A stretch of 64,000 nucleotides of DNA from Bacteriovorax sp. MedPE-SWde (GTDB lineage: Bacteria > Bdellovibrionota > Bacteriovoracia > Bacteriovoracales > Bacteriovoracaceae): assembly GCA_001874305.1 (NCBI GenBank), contig MPCU01000002.1, positions 496,001 to 560,000 of the forward strand, written 5' to 3'. Shown one piece after another: positions 54,826 through 63,112 of the stretch (positions are counted from its first letter, which is position 1; each line of letters begins with the position of its first letter). The position numbers and the translations under genes were made by a program. The notes under the pieces are model-generated. The model was not told the DNA's origin, made no database searches, and was given only the letters and a program-made list of their open reading frames with translations.

Positions 54826-54847
54826 GATGATTTAGGAGTTTTTTTAT

Positions 54848-54875
54848 AAAAAAAGCCCTCAGTTAAACTGAGGGC
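54848..54875 (-). terminator. Terminator of clpX
   Basis: A 10-bp stem GCCCTCAGTT/AACTGAGGGC with a minimal loop; T7 follows on the minus strand. Confidence 0.93.
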
Positions 54876-54908
54876 CCATAAGTATTTAAAATATTGGTTT
54901 TATTAACT

Positions 54909-56219
54909 TTATGCAGACTCGATGTCTTTTTTCGCTTGAAGTGTTGAGCTTGATTTTTTGCCAAAATCTTTCTTTTCTCCCTCTTCTACTCGAGGTCTTT
55001 CTTCACCTTTAATAGACTTAAGGGTTACGACAATCTTATTAACTTTCTCATTTGCAGGTACATCGTACATTACATCAAGCATTGTCTGCTCTAATATTGC
55101 TCTTAACCCTCTTGCACCAGTCTTTCTCTCCAGAGCAGTTCTGGCAACTTCACGAAGAGCATCTTCTTCAAATTCTAATTCTATTCCATCAAATTCAAAA
55201 AGCTTTTGATACTGCTTAGTGATCGCATTCTTAGGAACAGTTAAGATATTTAAAAGCGCTTCTTCATCTAGTTCTTGAAGCATAGCATTTACAGGAAGAC
55301 GTCCTACGAACTCAGGGATTAGCCCAAATCTTGCAAGGTCACCTGATTCAATTCCACCAAGTTTCTCAACAACACTTTGCTCTTGTTCAACATTATCTTG
55401 TTTAACAAGTCCCATTGGTCTCTTCGTCATTCTCTTTTCAATAATTTTATCTAGTCCAACAAAGGCACCTGCAACGATGAAGAGAATATTCTTAGTATTA
55501 ACTTGAATAAGCTCTTGTTGTGGATGCTTTCTTCCACCTTTTGGAGGTACTGCCGCAGTAGTTCCTTCAATAAGTTTTAGTAGTGCTTGCTGTACACCTT
55601 CACCTGAAACATCTCTAGTAATAGAAGCGTTTTCAGACTTTCTTGCAATCTTATCGATTTCATCGACATAGACTATTCCTCTTTCCGCTCTTTCAACGTC
55701 AAAGTCACAACTTTGAAGAAGGTTCAGAATGATATTTTCAACATCCTCACCTACGTATCCAGCTTCAGTTAAAGAAGTAGCATCACAAATTGCAAAAGGA
55801 ACATTTAAGAACTTTGCTAAAGATTGTGCAATAAGAGTCTTTCCAGAACCTGTTGGACCAGCAAGAAGAATATTTGACTTCGCTAATTCTACAGCATCAT
55901 CTTTTCTCTTAGTGTCACCATGTGCAATTCTCTTATAATGATTATGAACAGCAACAGAGATAATTTTCTTAGCTCTTTCTTGTCCAATTACATATTGGTC
56001 AAGGTGAATCTTAATTTCATGTGGCTTAGGAACATTGTCCAGAGCAGCTTTAGAAACTGATTTCACAGAGTCTTCAAAGATAATCTCATTACAAAGCTCA
56101 ATACACTCATCACAGATATAAACACCTGGGCCAGCAATCAACTTCTTAACTTCTCTTTGTGATTTCCCACAGAAGTTACAATTAAGAGAGCTGTTGTAAT
56201 TTCCCTTTTCTTTAGACAT
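54909..56219 (-). CDS. clpX: ATP-dependent Clp protease ATP-binding subunit ClpX
   Basis: About 436 residues from the ATG at 56219; AGGA lies 6-7 bases upstream. A TTG two codons earlier is not needed. N-terminal zinc domain (CNFCGKSQ and CDEC), Walker A GPTGSGKT, Walker B DEIDKI, pore loop GYVGEDVE, sensor 2 GARGLRAI. Unfolds substrates and feeds them into ClpP. Follows clpP by 35 bp, forming the usual clpP-clpX unit; no tig gene precedes it here. Confidence 0.96.
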   Translation of the reverse strand: MSKEKGNYNSSLNCNFCGKSQREVKKLIAGPGVYICDECIELCNEIIFEDSVKSVSKAALDNVPKPHEIKIHLDQYVIGQERAKKIISVAVHNHYKRIAHGDTKRKDDAVELAKSNILLAGPTGSGKTLIAQSLAKFLNVPFAICDATSLTEAGYVGEDVENIILNLLQSCDFDVERAERGIVYVDEIDKIARKSENASITRDVSGEGVQQALLKLIEGTTAAVPPKGGRKHPQQELIQVNTKNILFIVAGAFVGLDKIIEKRMTKRPMGLVKQDNVEQEQSVVEKLGGIESGDLARFGLIPEFVGRLPVNAMLQELDEEALLNILTVPKNAITKQYQKLFEFDGIELEFEEDALREVARTALERKTGARGLRAILEQTMLDVMYDVPANEKVNKIVVTLKSIKGEERPRVEEGEKKDFGKKSSSTLQAKKDIESA

Positions 56220-56253
56220 TCTCAATCCTTTTTTTTAACTTTATATCAAATTA

Positions 56254-56865
56254 TTATTTCTTATTTGGTTCAATTATACTGTCGATAATACCAAGCTCAA
56301 TCGCATTACCTGGAGACATATAATTATCTCTATCAGTTTCTGTAACGATCTTATCCATCGACATTTCTTTTGCCGAGTGCTTGATATAGATACCATTAAG
56401 TTGGTTCTTTAGATCTTGAATTTCTTGTGCTTGAATCTGAATATCAGAACACTGTCCTTGCGCTCCACCAAGAGGTTGGTGAATCATAATTCTCGAGTGT
56501 GGCATAGAATGTCTATGCCCCTTCTCTCCAGCAGTCAATAGAAGTGATCCCATTGATGCCGCCATCCCAACACAGTATGTGTAAACAGGACAAGAAACAT
56601 GTTGCATAATATCGTAAATTCCAAGTCCAGCGTAAACGCTTCCACCTGGGCTATTGATATAGAAGTGAATTGGATCATCAGGATTATCTTGCTCTAAGAA
56701 AAGCATTTGAGCGATAAGTAAGTTTGCTACCGTATCATTCACCTGAGTTCCCAGGAATATAATTCTATCTAATAACAGACGTGAGTAGATATCATATTGT
56801 CTCTCACCTCTAGAAGTTTGTTCAATTACTATTGGATTAGGTATGTGCATCTTTGGCGTAGTCAT
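56254..56865 (-). CDS. clpP: ATP-dependent Clp protease proteolytic subunit ClpP
   Basis: 203 residues. Catalytic Ser104 in GMAASMGS, His129 in MIHQPLGG and Asp near 178; oxyanion GGSVYAGL loop is intact. Forms the tetradecameric chamber with ClpX. AGAGAAAG precedes the ATG. Divergent from the AhpC gene across a 302-bp region. Confidence 0.97.
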   Translation of the reverse strand: MTTPKMHIPNPIVIEQTSRGERQYDIYSRLLLDRIIFLGTQVNDTVANLLIAQMLFLEQDNPDDPIHFYINSPGGSVYAGLGIYDIMQHVSCPVYTYCVGMAASMGSLLLTAGEKGHRHSMPHSRIMIHQPLGGAQGQCSDIQIQAQEIQDLKNQLNGIYIKHSAKEMSMDKIVTETDRDNYMSPGNAIELGIIDSIIEPNKK

Positions 56866-57167
56866 AACTCTTTCTCTCCCAGAAAGTTGTATTAGTAGAT
56901 TCCCTATTATTCATTTTAGCTATTCGGCTTATAGGATTAAACCTTTAGATTAATTTATGAATATTATCTGCAGGCCTAGACTTATACGGATATTCACAAG
57001 TTGCCTATATTATTAGAAAAAAAATGATTTAAAAATCACTTTTTTAACATTGCCGGTCTTGAAATTCGCCATAATTCGAACTATCGTTGTGGTGAAAATA
57101 AGACTTTTTTTAACCGGTTTTGACTAATATGGTCAACAACCCTAATCACTTACTTTAGGAGAATATA
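56866..57167. other. Divergent intergenic region between clpP and AhpC
   Basis: No open frame of note. Contains the promoters of both genes. Visible small symmetries: AACCGGTT at 57112-57119, TTGAC-N7-GTCAA overlapping it a few bases further on and close to the AhpC ribosome-binding site, and a T-rich stretch. No known peroxide-response box (PerR or OxyR) is recognised. Confidence 0.5.
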
Positions 57168-57767
57168 ATGACTGAAAAAGTTTATCCTACAACACTTGTT
57201 GGTAATACTGCTCCAGACTTCAAAGGAAACGCTGTAGTTAACGGAGAAATCAAAGAAATCTCTCTTTCTGATTATAAAGGAAAGTGGAAAGTTCTTTTCT
57301 TCTACCCACTAGACTTCACATTTGTTTGTCCAACAGAGATCGTTTCTTTCTCAGACAAAATTCAAATGTTCAAAGACCTTAACTGTGAAGTTATTGGTTG
57401 TTCAGTAGATTCTGAATTCTCTCACCTTGCTTGGACACAACAACCAAGAAACAAGGGTGGACTTGGAGAAATCGCATACCCACTACTTGCTGATCTTACT
57501 AAAGAAGTTGCAAGAAGCTATGGTGTTCTTATGGACGATGCAGTTGCTTTTAGAGGAACTTTCATTATCGATGACAACAACGTTGTACAACAATGTTCAA
57601 TCAACAACCTTTCTGTTGGTAGAAATGTTGATGAGATCGCTAGACTTGTAGAAGGATACCAGTACACAGCTAAGCACGGAGAAGTTTGTCCTGCAGGTTG
57701 GAACAAAGGTGCTGACACAATGAAGCCAGATCCTACAGGATCGCAAGAGTACTTTAACAAGCTATAA
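57168..57767 (+). CDS. ahpC: Typical 2-Cys peroxiredoxin (AhpC/Prx1 type)
   Basis: 199 residues. Peroxidatic Cys54 in [13 protein letters not shown] and resolving Cys174 in GEVCPAGW, the classic two-Cys set. Reduces peroxides; no AhpF gene is nearby, so thioredoxin is the likely donor. TTAGGAGAATATA before the ATG is a strong ribosome-binding site, and codon use looks optimised, consistent with high expression. Followed by a strong terminator. Confidence 0.95.
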   Translation: MTEKVYPTTLVGNTAPDFKGNAVVNGEIKEISLSDYKGKWKVLFFYPLDFTFVCPTEIVSFSDKIQMFKDLNCEVIGCSVDSEFSHLAWTQQPRNKGGLGEIAYPLLADLTKEVARSYGVLMDDAVAFRGTFIIDDNNVVQQCSINNLSVGRNVDEIARLVEGYQYTAKHGEVCPAGWNKGADTMKPDPTGSQEYFNKL

Positions 57768-57784
57768 TAAGCTTGCGAGTATAT

Positions 57785-57814
57785 ATGGGGGTCTTAATGG
57801 CCCCCATTTTTTTT
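57785..57814 (+). terminator. Terminator of ahpC
   Basis: ATGGGGG and CCCCCAT pair, with extra inner pairing, and T8 follows. Confidence 0.93.
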
Positions 57815-57839
57815 GTTAAAATCTTACCGGAGTTTTTGA

Positions 57840-58448
57840 GTGGAGTACTTTAACCAAGCAATGCAATTGATAAATAGTAATATAGATATGGCCCCTTATA
57901 TTATTTTTGGTCTACTCTTTCTTGCTGGTTTTAATATTCCTGTATCGGAAGATCTCATGCTCTTTACAACTGCAATTCTTGCAGCAAAGAATCCTGACTA
58001 CCTCTGGCCACTATTCGCAGCTGTTTTTGCAGGTGCCTATGTTAGTGATTTAATCTGCTACGGTCTCATTGGTCGCTACTTCGGTCCAAAACTATTTAAG
58101 ATAAAATTCTTTGCCAGTATGATTAGTCCAGAAAAACTAGAGAAAATAAACTTCTTCTTTAAGAAGTATGGTGTATGGACACTTATCTTTGGTCGTTTCG
58201 TTCCATTTGGGTTTAGAAATGGACTCTTTCTATCTGCTGGTCTTGGTAAGATGAATGCTGTTAAGTTCGCACTATCTGATCTTCTCGCTTGTACTATCTC
58301 ATGCGTAACATTCTTCACTATTTATTATAAGTATGGAGAAACGGCGATTGAATATGTGAAGAAGAGTAACTATGTGATTGGTGGAATTGCCGCCGTTGTC
58401 ATTATAGCTCTACTTCTAAAAAAGAGAAAAGAAGCCACAACTAACTAA
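57840..58448 (+). CDS. DedA-family membrane protein
   Basis: 202 residues starting with GTG at 57840 (CGGAG about 9 bases upstream); an ATG at 57861 is an alternative. About five hydrophobic segments with DedA/SNARE-associated landmarks: PVSEDLMLFTTAIL, GAYVSDLICYGLIGRYFG, GRFVPFGFRNGLFLSAG. DedA proteins act as lipid scramblases or in membrane homeostasis. Starts 26 bp past the ahpC terminator, so may have its own promoter. Confidence 0.88.
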   Translation: MEYFNQAMQLINSNIDMAPYIIFGLLFLAGFNIPVSEDLMLFTTAILAAKNPDYLWPLFAAVFAGAYVSDLICYGLIGRYFGPKLFKIKFFASMISPEKLEKINFFFKKYGVWTLIFGRFVPFGFRNGLFLSAGLGKMNAVKFALSDLLACTISCVTFFTIYYKYGETAIEYVKKSNYVIGGIAAVVIIALLLKKRKEATTN

Positions 58449-58460
58449 TATTACTACATT

Positions 58461-58548
58461 TTCACAAAAACTGTGCAAAGATTACACTGACCAAATGAAT
58501 TCATTGTAATATCACGGCCTCGAGTGCATTATTCACAAACATTGTGAA
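58461..58548. promoter_or_regulatory. Two inverted repeats of TTCACA type
   Basis: TTCACAAACATTGTGAA (58532-58548) is a 7+3+7 palindrome; an imperfect relative, TTCACAAAAACTGTGCAA, lies at 58461-58478. Centres are about 70 bp apart, near seven helical turns. They lie 26-113 bp before the next gene's ATG. Likely sites for a dimeric regulator. Confidence 0.45.
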
Positions 58549-58573
58549 CAGCATAAGGGTTTAGGATATATAA

Positions 58574-58903
58574 ATGAATAAATTAACAGCAGTTGAAATC
58601 AATAAAGAAAACGTACTTCCAATCGATTCTTGGAAGACTAATATAGCAGTTAAGAAAGAAGAAAAAGCACTAGCTGAGTACTACTCTCTTCTTGGTTTTC
58701 ATGATCTTGTTGTTGATGCTCATTCAATGGTTCTTGAACTTTCTAATAAAGAACTTTGTAAGGATATGGGACTTAGAGCTAAGGCCTTATTAGCAGAGTT
58801 TCAAAAGCGTACACAATCACAAGGATCTGAGCACTCAAAAGGTTTGGCACAGGTCGCACAATCACTAACTAATAATGTTCAACGCCTTTTAGCGCTGAAT
58901 TAA
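58574..58903 (+). CDS. Hypothetical 109-aa helical protein
   Basis: No signal peptide or membrane segment. Mostly helical: KKEEKALAEYYSLLGF, VVDAHSMVLEL, MGLRAKALLAEFQKRT, GLAQVAQSLTNNVQRLLAL. A weak GGTTTAGGATAT precedes the ATG. Family not recognised. The promoter region carries two inverted repeats, suggesting tight regulation. A terminator follows. Confidence 0.68.
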   Translation: MNKLTAVEINKENVLPIDSWKTNIAVKKEEKALAEYYSLLGFHDLVVDAHSMVLELSNKELCKDMGLRAKALLAEFQKRTQSQGSEHSKGLAQVAQSLTNNVQRLLALN

Positions 58904-58925
58904 TCCCTCTAAAAATGTATATATT

Positions 58926-58953
58926 AAAGGCCCATGAAAATGGGCCTTTTTTA
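58926..58953 (+). terminator. Terminator after the 109-aa gene
   Basis: AAAGGCCCAT and ATGGGCCTTT pair around GAAA and lead into a T6 run. Confidence 0.93.
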
Positions 58954-58964
58954 TTTTGAACGCC

Positions 58965-59528
58965 TTATAAAGACTCAAGTGACTGATAATCGTGCAATAC
59001 TTTCTGTCTTAGTAGAGCAAGTTTTGAACTGCCGTCGTAACCTAAAAGCTCTGCAAGCTTTCTAATATACGGTATATTTGCACCCTTGGATGACTGAGAC
59101 TCAAAGAGGGTAAGAAGATGGACGAGATTCTTAGTAAATGTCGTTACAAATGAAAGAATTAAAACTTCATCGGCCTTACCAAGGTCTACAAACTGTGCTC
59201 CGATATTCTTGATGAGGATTTTTTCAACTTCGCTCTTACCATCAAAGCTTCTCACAATATTAACTTTGACTCGAATGATTTCAATATCAAAAGATGATCT
59301 TTCAACAGAGAGAACTTTCTGAGGGCCAAGTTTTGAAAACTCTGGGTATTGAATTAGTGGAATCAATACAGAGAATTCAGAACTTGAAGGAACCTTACCT
59401 AATTCACTTAGTAAGACTCCTCCTTCTGAGATATTTGAGCACTTGCCTTTCAAAGCATATCCATCACAAAGATAGAGTATCTCATCATTAACAGGTGCTC
59501 TTAAATAGTTTCTCTGCGCTTGAGCCAA
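58965..59528 (-). CDS. PilZ-domain protein
   Basis: 187 residues. RNYLRAPV near residues 6-13 (RxxxR) and NISEGG near 32-37 (D/NxSxxG) match the two cyclic-di-GMP-binding motifs of PilZ, followed by strands. The C-terminal 70 residues form an unrelated helical segment. Probably a cyclic-di-GMP effector. It begins 9 bp after the PhoH stop and is likely co-transcribed. Confidence 0.8.
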   Translation of the reverse strand: MAQAQRNYLRAPVNDEILYLCDGYALKGKCSNISEGGVLLSELGKVPSSSEFSVLIPLIQYPEFSKLGPQKVLSVERSSFDIEIIRVKVNIVRSFDGKSEVEKILIKNIGAQFVDLGKADEVLILSFVTTFTKNLVHLLTLFESQSSKGANIPYIRKLAELLGYDGSSKLALLRQKVLHDYQSLESL

Positions 59529-59537
59529 GTTCTTTAC

Positions 59538-60860
59538 CTACAGTAGTTTAGAAGCAATTTCTGAAAGTGGAGATCTTTCACCAACAGTTAATGTTGCATG
59601 AGAGATAATCTCTTCAGTTTTTAGTCTCTCAACAACGTACGCAAGACCATTATTAACTTCATCTAAGTAAGGACTATCGATCTGTTGTGGATCCCCAGTT
59701 AGAACAATCTTTGTTCCTTCACCTGCACGAGTAACAATTGTTTTTACTTCATGAGGAGAAAGGTTTTGCGCTTCATCGACAATTAAATATTGTCCAGGAA
59801 TTGATCTACCACGAATATAAGTTAGTGGTTCAATGTGAAGTAAACCATTATCCATCAAGTCTTCGTAAGATGAGTTTGTTCCCGCTCTTCTTTGATCAAA
59901 GAGAAAGTCCATATTATCAAAGATAGGCTGCATCCAAGGACCAAGCTTATCATTAACGTCACCTGGTAAGTAACCTAGGTCCTTTCCCATTGGCTGAATT
60001 GGTCTAGAAACTAAAAGTCTTGAATATTTTTCTTGATTGATAGTCATTTCAAGACCTGCTGCAATAGCAAGTAGAGTCTTTCCTGTTCCGGCCTTACCAA
60101 CAAGTGAAACAAGTTTGATATCATCATTTAAAAGAGCATCAAGAGCAAATTGTTGCTCCATATTCTTAGGATAAATTCCCCAGATACCTTCTCTCATTGG
60201 AATGAGAGGAACGATACCAAGCTTTTGTTTATTATATCTTCCTAGAAGTCTTCTTCTCTCATTACCTTCTTCATGCACAACAAGATATTCATTTGGTTGA
60301 ATATTATCGCCTTCAGCATTTTCGATCATAAGGAATCTATTCTTCTCATACTCATCAATTTTTTCTTTCGATACTGGAAGAAATCTATAACCTGCGTAAA
60401 GCTCTTCAGGCTTAACATCAGTTAATCCATAATCTTCAGCAACCAAGCCAAGGATATCTGCTTTTAAACGAAGGTTAATATCTTTAGTGATAAGGTGAAC
60501 TTCTTCTCCAGCATCTCTAAGAGATAATGCCGATGCAAGAATCAAGTTATCATTTATAGAGAGATCAATTGATTCATGAATATTGTCGAACTTCTTATCA
60601 ACGGAAATGATAAGTGTTCCTCCATTATCAAGATCAACACCTTTCATTAGTGAGCCATTCTGTCTTAGCTCATCAACAATTCGTGAGAAATGTCTCGCGT
60701 TACGCCCATTTTCATTTTGGTCTTTCTTAAAACGATCAACTTCCTCCACTACTACAAGTGGAATGAATATATCATTCTCAGCAAATTTAAAAATGGCCAT
60801 CGGATCAAATAGAATTACGTTTGTGTCCAAAACGAATGTTTTTCTCAACATGCCCTCCAT
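59538..60860 (-). CDS. PhoH-family protein with PIN domain (PhoH2 type)
   Basis: 440 residues. N-terminal PIN nuclease domain (VLDTNVILFDP, then EVDRFKKD, and acidic IITKDINLRLKA) and a C-terminal PhoH P-loop domain with GKAGTGKTL, IVDEAQNL and TGDPQQID. PIN-PhoH fusions act as RNA helicase/nuclease in toxin-antitoxin or stress contexts; YlaK is a close type. The exact start is uncertain: GGAGGG lies within its first codons, so MLRKTF at 60851 or a TTG just after are alternatives. Monocistronic with PilZ downstream. Confidence 0.88.
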   Translation of the reverse strand: MEGMLRKTFVLDTNVILFDPMAIFKFAENDIFIPLVVVEEVDRFKKDQNENGRNARHFSRIVDELRQNGSLMKGVDLDNGGTLIISVDKKFDNIHESIDLSINDNLILASALSLRDAGEEVHLITKDINLRLKADILGLVAEDYGLTDVKPEELYAGYRFLPVSKEKIDEYEKNRFLMIENAEGDNIQPNEYLVVHEEGNERRRLLGRYNKQKLGIVPLIPMREGIWGIYPKNMEQQFALDALLNDDIKLVSLVGKAGTGKTLLAIAAGLEMTINQEKYSRLLVSRPIQPMGKDLGYLPGDVNDKLGPWMQPIFDNMDFLFDQRRAGTNSSYEDLMDNGLLHIEPLTYIRGRSIPGQYLIVDEAQNLSPHEVKTIVTRAGEGTKIVLTGDPQQIDSPYLDEVNNGLAYVVERLKTEEIISHATLTVGERSPLSEIASKLL

Positions 60861-60951
60861 GACAATTGATTATGAGAAATCTTCTCTCTTAATAATTTTA
60901 AGGTATTAAAAACGCAGCTGTCTAGTATTAAAGTGATTAAGGTAGGAAGTG

Positions 60952-62073
60952 TTAAAAGATATCAAATTCGGCGTCTAAAAGACTCAAGTATATAAGGGCC
61001 CTTTTTCCCTGCTCTTCTTTAAACTCTGTAGCAAGTTCAACATCATAGAAACCGACGACAAGCTTTATAGGAAAGAGTCTGACTTCGGCACCATAGCTGA
61101 GATAACCCTCACTCATTCCACCATAAAGAGAAATAAATGGGATATTTAGCATTGCTCCAGCATGAATCATACGCCCTACAGGAATAGGAGCATTAATAGG
61201 CTTGATATCCATCGATAGAGCATAATCGAAAAAGGTGAAGTCTTGCTTAAAAGCAACACCTGCATTTATATACATATCTTGCTTAGGAACATCTGATGTT
61301 CCACTTAATTTTCTAAATTGAATATCTCCAACATTTAAAATAGAGAGACCTGATACTATTTCTGTTGTTCCATTTCCAACAGCATACTCAACACCTAGGT
61401 CGTGCCCAAAGGCCTTACCTTCTGCAAAGCCAAATGCTTCTTTTATATCGTTTATATCTTCAAATCCTGCTTCAATCTTATTTAACAGGCCAGTTCCAAA
61501 GACATCAAATGAATCCTTAAGACCTTCTCTTCTTATATATTTAAGTCCATATCCAATTGAAAGTCTTTGACCATCTCCAATCTTCTTACCCTTTAGTCCT
61601 CTTCCTCCAATAATATTGAAGGCAAAACCAGTGGTAAATCCGCGATCGTACCTATAGTCAATTTCAAAGGATGGGTGAACTCTATTTCTTAAATTAAGAC
61701 TTAGCTTATTAGTTACAAATAAGTTAAATCCAAATCTCATCATTTTTAGACCAGGAAAGGCCGAGACTTCTGCATAAATTGGAAAACCTAAAAGTCTATC
61801 GACAACTAATGCAGGATCTTTTGGAAAGTTCTTAAACCTATCCGCCTCTGCAAGAGCATTAGTTAATCCAAACTTAGGGTTTAAAGGTGAAATTGCTATT
61901 GAATCATTACCGCCTAAACTTGCTGGATTATAAAATAAAGTCATCTCATCATTATTTGCCAATGCTGTCCAAGCATCGCCCATCAGTGCTGCACGCGCAC
62001 TTCTACCTAAGTAGACTATTTCACTAGCAAGCGTTGTAAATGTAAATAGAGACAATATTAATATCTTCTTCAT
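60952..62073 (-). CDS. Outer-membrane protein, PorV/FadL-like
   Basis: 373 residues with signal peptide (1-16, ending LAS). YLGRSARAALMGDAWTALANNDEMTLFYNPASLGG at 20-55 in outline matches the N-terminal signature of PorV/PorQ or FadL-related barrels (MGDA, NPAxL), given here in pieces. Further strand repeats end in DAEFDIF. Function could be transport of hydrophobic compounds or secretion support. It starts 6 bp after the upstream lipoprotein gene, so the two are coupled. Confidence 0.78.
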   Translation of the reverse strand: MKKILILSLFTFTTLASEIVYLGRSARAALMGDAWTALANNDEMTLFYNPASLGGNDSIAISPLNPKFGLTNALAEADRFKNFPKDPALVVDRLLGFPIYAEVSAFPGLKMMRFGFNLFVTNKLSLNLRNRVHPSFEIDYRYDRGFTTGFAFNIIGGRGLKGKKIGDGQRLSIGYGLKYIRREGLKDSFDVFGTGLLNKIEAGFEDINDIKEAFGFAEGKAFGHDLGVEYAVGNGTTEIVSGLSILNVGDIQFRKLSGTSDVPKQDMYINAGVAFKQDFTFFDYALSMDIKPINAPIPVGRMIHAGAMLNIPFISLYGGMSEGYLSYGAEVRLFPIKLVVGFYDVELATEFKEEQGKRALIYLSLLDAEFDIF

Positions 62074-62079
62074 TAAGTT

Positions 62080-63039
62080 CTATCTGCTATGTAATATTTC
62101 AAAAATATACGCAAAGTATATTTGTAGATCGTTATTATTAGTTGCGAAGTTCGCTTCACATAAAGAAACGCTTCGTACCTCTGCAATTGATGAATCAGAA
62201 ACATCTGTTAACAAAGCAGCAAAGGCCGTATTAATATCATCAATAAGGTCACTCAAATCAATCGCTGAACTACTAAAAGTTAGATTTAAAAGAACATCTT
62301 TAAAGTTATTAAAAAGAACGATTCCTTGGCACGCTCTTTCAAGATGGATATCACCACCATCATTTAGATCCGCATGTCCAGCTTGGCCAGCAGCTGTACA
62401 AGAGCCACTTGCCCCTGCTCCCAGAACAACATTGATATTCGCTATATTCGCATAGCTATGCATACAAACGGCAGCTCCAGCACCACCCTTTACACCTGTT
62501 GAATCAGTTGTACCGTAATGATAAAAATACTTACCAAGTTCAACAAAGCTTAAAAATAAAAGAAAAGAATTAATTTCATCTGCTTTCTCTGTAGTAAAAT
62601 CTTGCGCTCTAAATGCAGCGGCTGGATTTTCGGCAGTGGATACTGTCCCAGAAAATAAGAGAGTGTTTATTGCTTTAAACATGTAAATATAGTCCCTATC
62701 GAGAGGACCAGTGTTTGTTTGTGCTTGAGTAAAAGTTGTAAAGATACTGAGTAAATCAGCACCTGTTCCAAGATTGGTATTTTCAAGCTCTGTAAAAAAG
62801 CTAGTTGTTGTGTAACCTGCTTTACATGCATAAGCAGATGCTAGAAGTTTTACATACCTTGCATCATCCGGTCTCGCAGGAAAAGAGGTCATTTTAGAAA
62901 GTGCTTCATCGCACTGACCTCTTGTTAGAAGATTTTCAGCTGAAACCATACGTGCATCAGCTTCTTCTTCTTTGGATTGCCCGCAAGAAGTCGTTGCTAT
63001 AAGTATGAATGCAATGAATAAATTTCTGAGTAAAACCAT
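62080..63039 (-). CDS. Lipoprotein, TPR-like, 319 aa
   Basis: Lipobox ATTSC near residue 19. Residues 25-75 have a helical-repeat look (AENLLTRGQCDEALSKM, ARYVKLLASAYACKAGY), suggesting one or two TPR units; the rest is helical with Ser/Asp linkers. Several Cys. No family recognised. In one transcript with the PorV/FadL-like gene downstream, so the pair may form an outer-membrane complex. Confidence 0.72.
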   Translation of the reverse strand: MVLLRNLFIAFILIATTSCGQSKEEEADARMVSAENLLTRGQCDEALSKMTSFPARPDDARYVKLLASAYACKAGYTTTSFFTELENTNLGTGADLLSIFTTFTQAQTNTGPLDRDYIYMFKAINTLLFSGTVSTAENPAAAFRAQDFTTEKADEINSFLLFLSFVELGKYFYHYGTTDSTGVKGGAGAAVCMHSYANIANINVVLGAGASGSCTAAGQAGHADLNDGGDIHLERACQGIVLFNNFKDVLLNLTFSSSAIDLSDLIDDINTAFAALLTDVSDSSIAEVRSVSLCEANFATNNNDLQIYFAYIFEILHSR

Positions 63040-63112
63040 GAAATACTCCTAGATGCTGTATGCACCTAGAAGTATTATCCTATATATGATGACTTTATTT
63101 AAGACGGTAAGA

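Noticed and set aside
56220-56225. TTG start for ClpX two codons upstream
   Set aside because: The ATG at 56219 has the better-placed AGGA and matches the family start MSKEKG.
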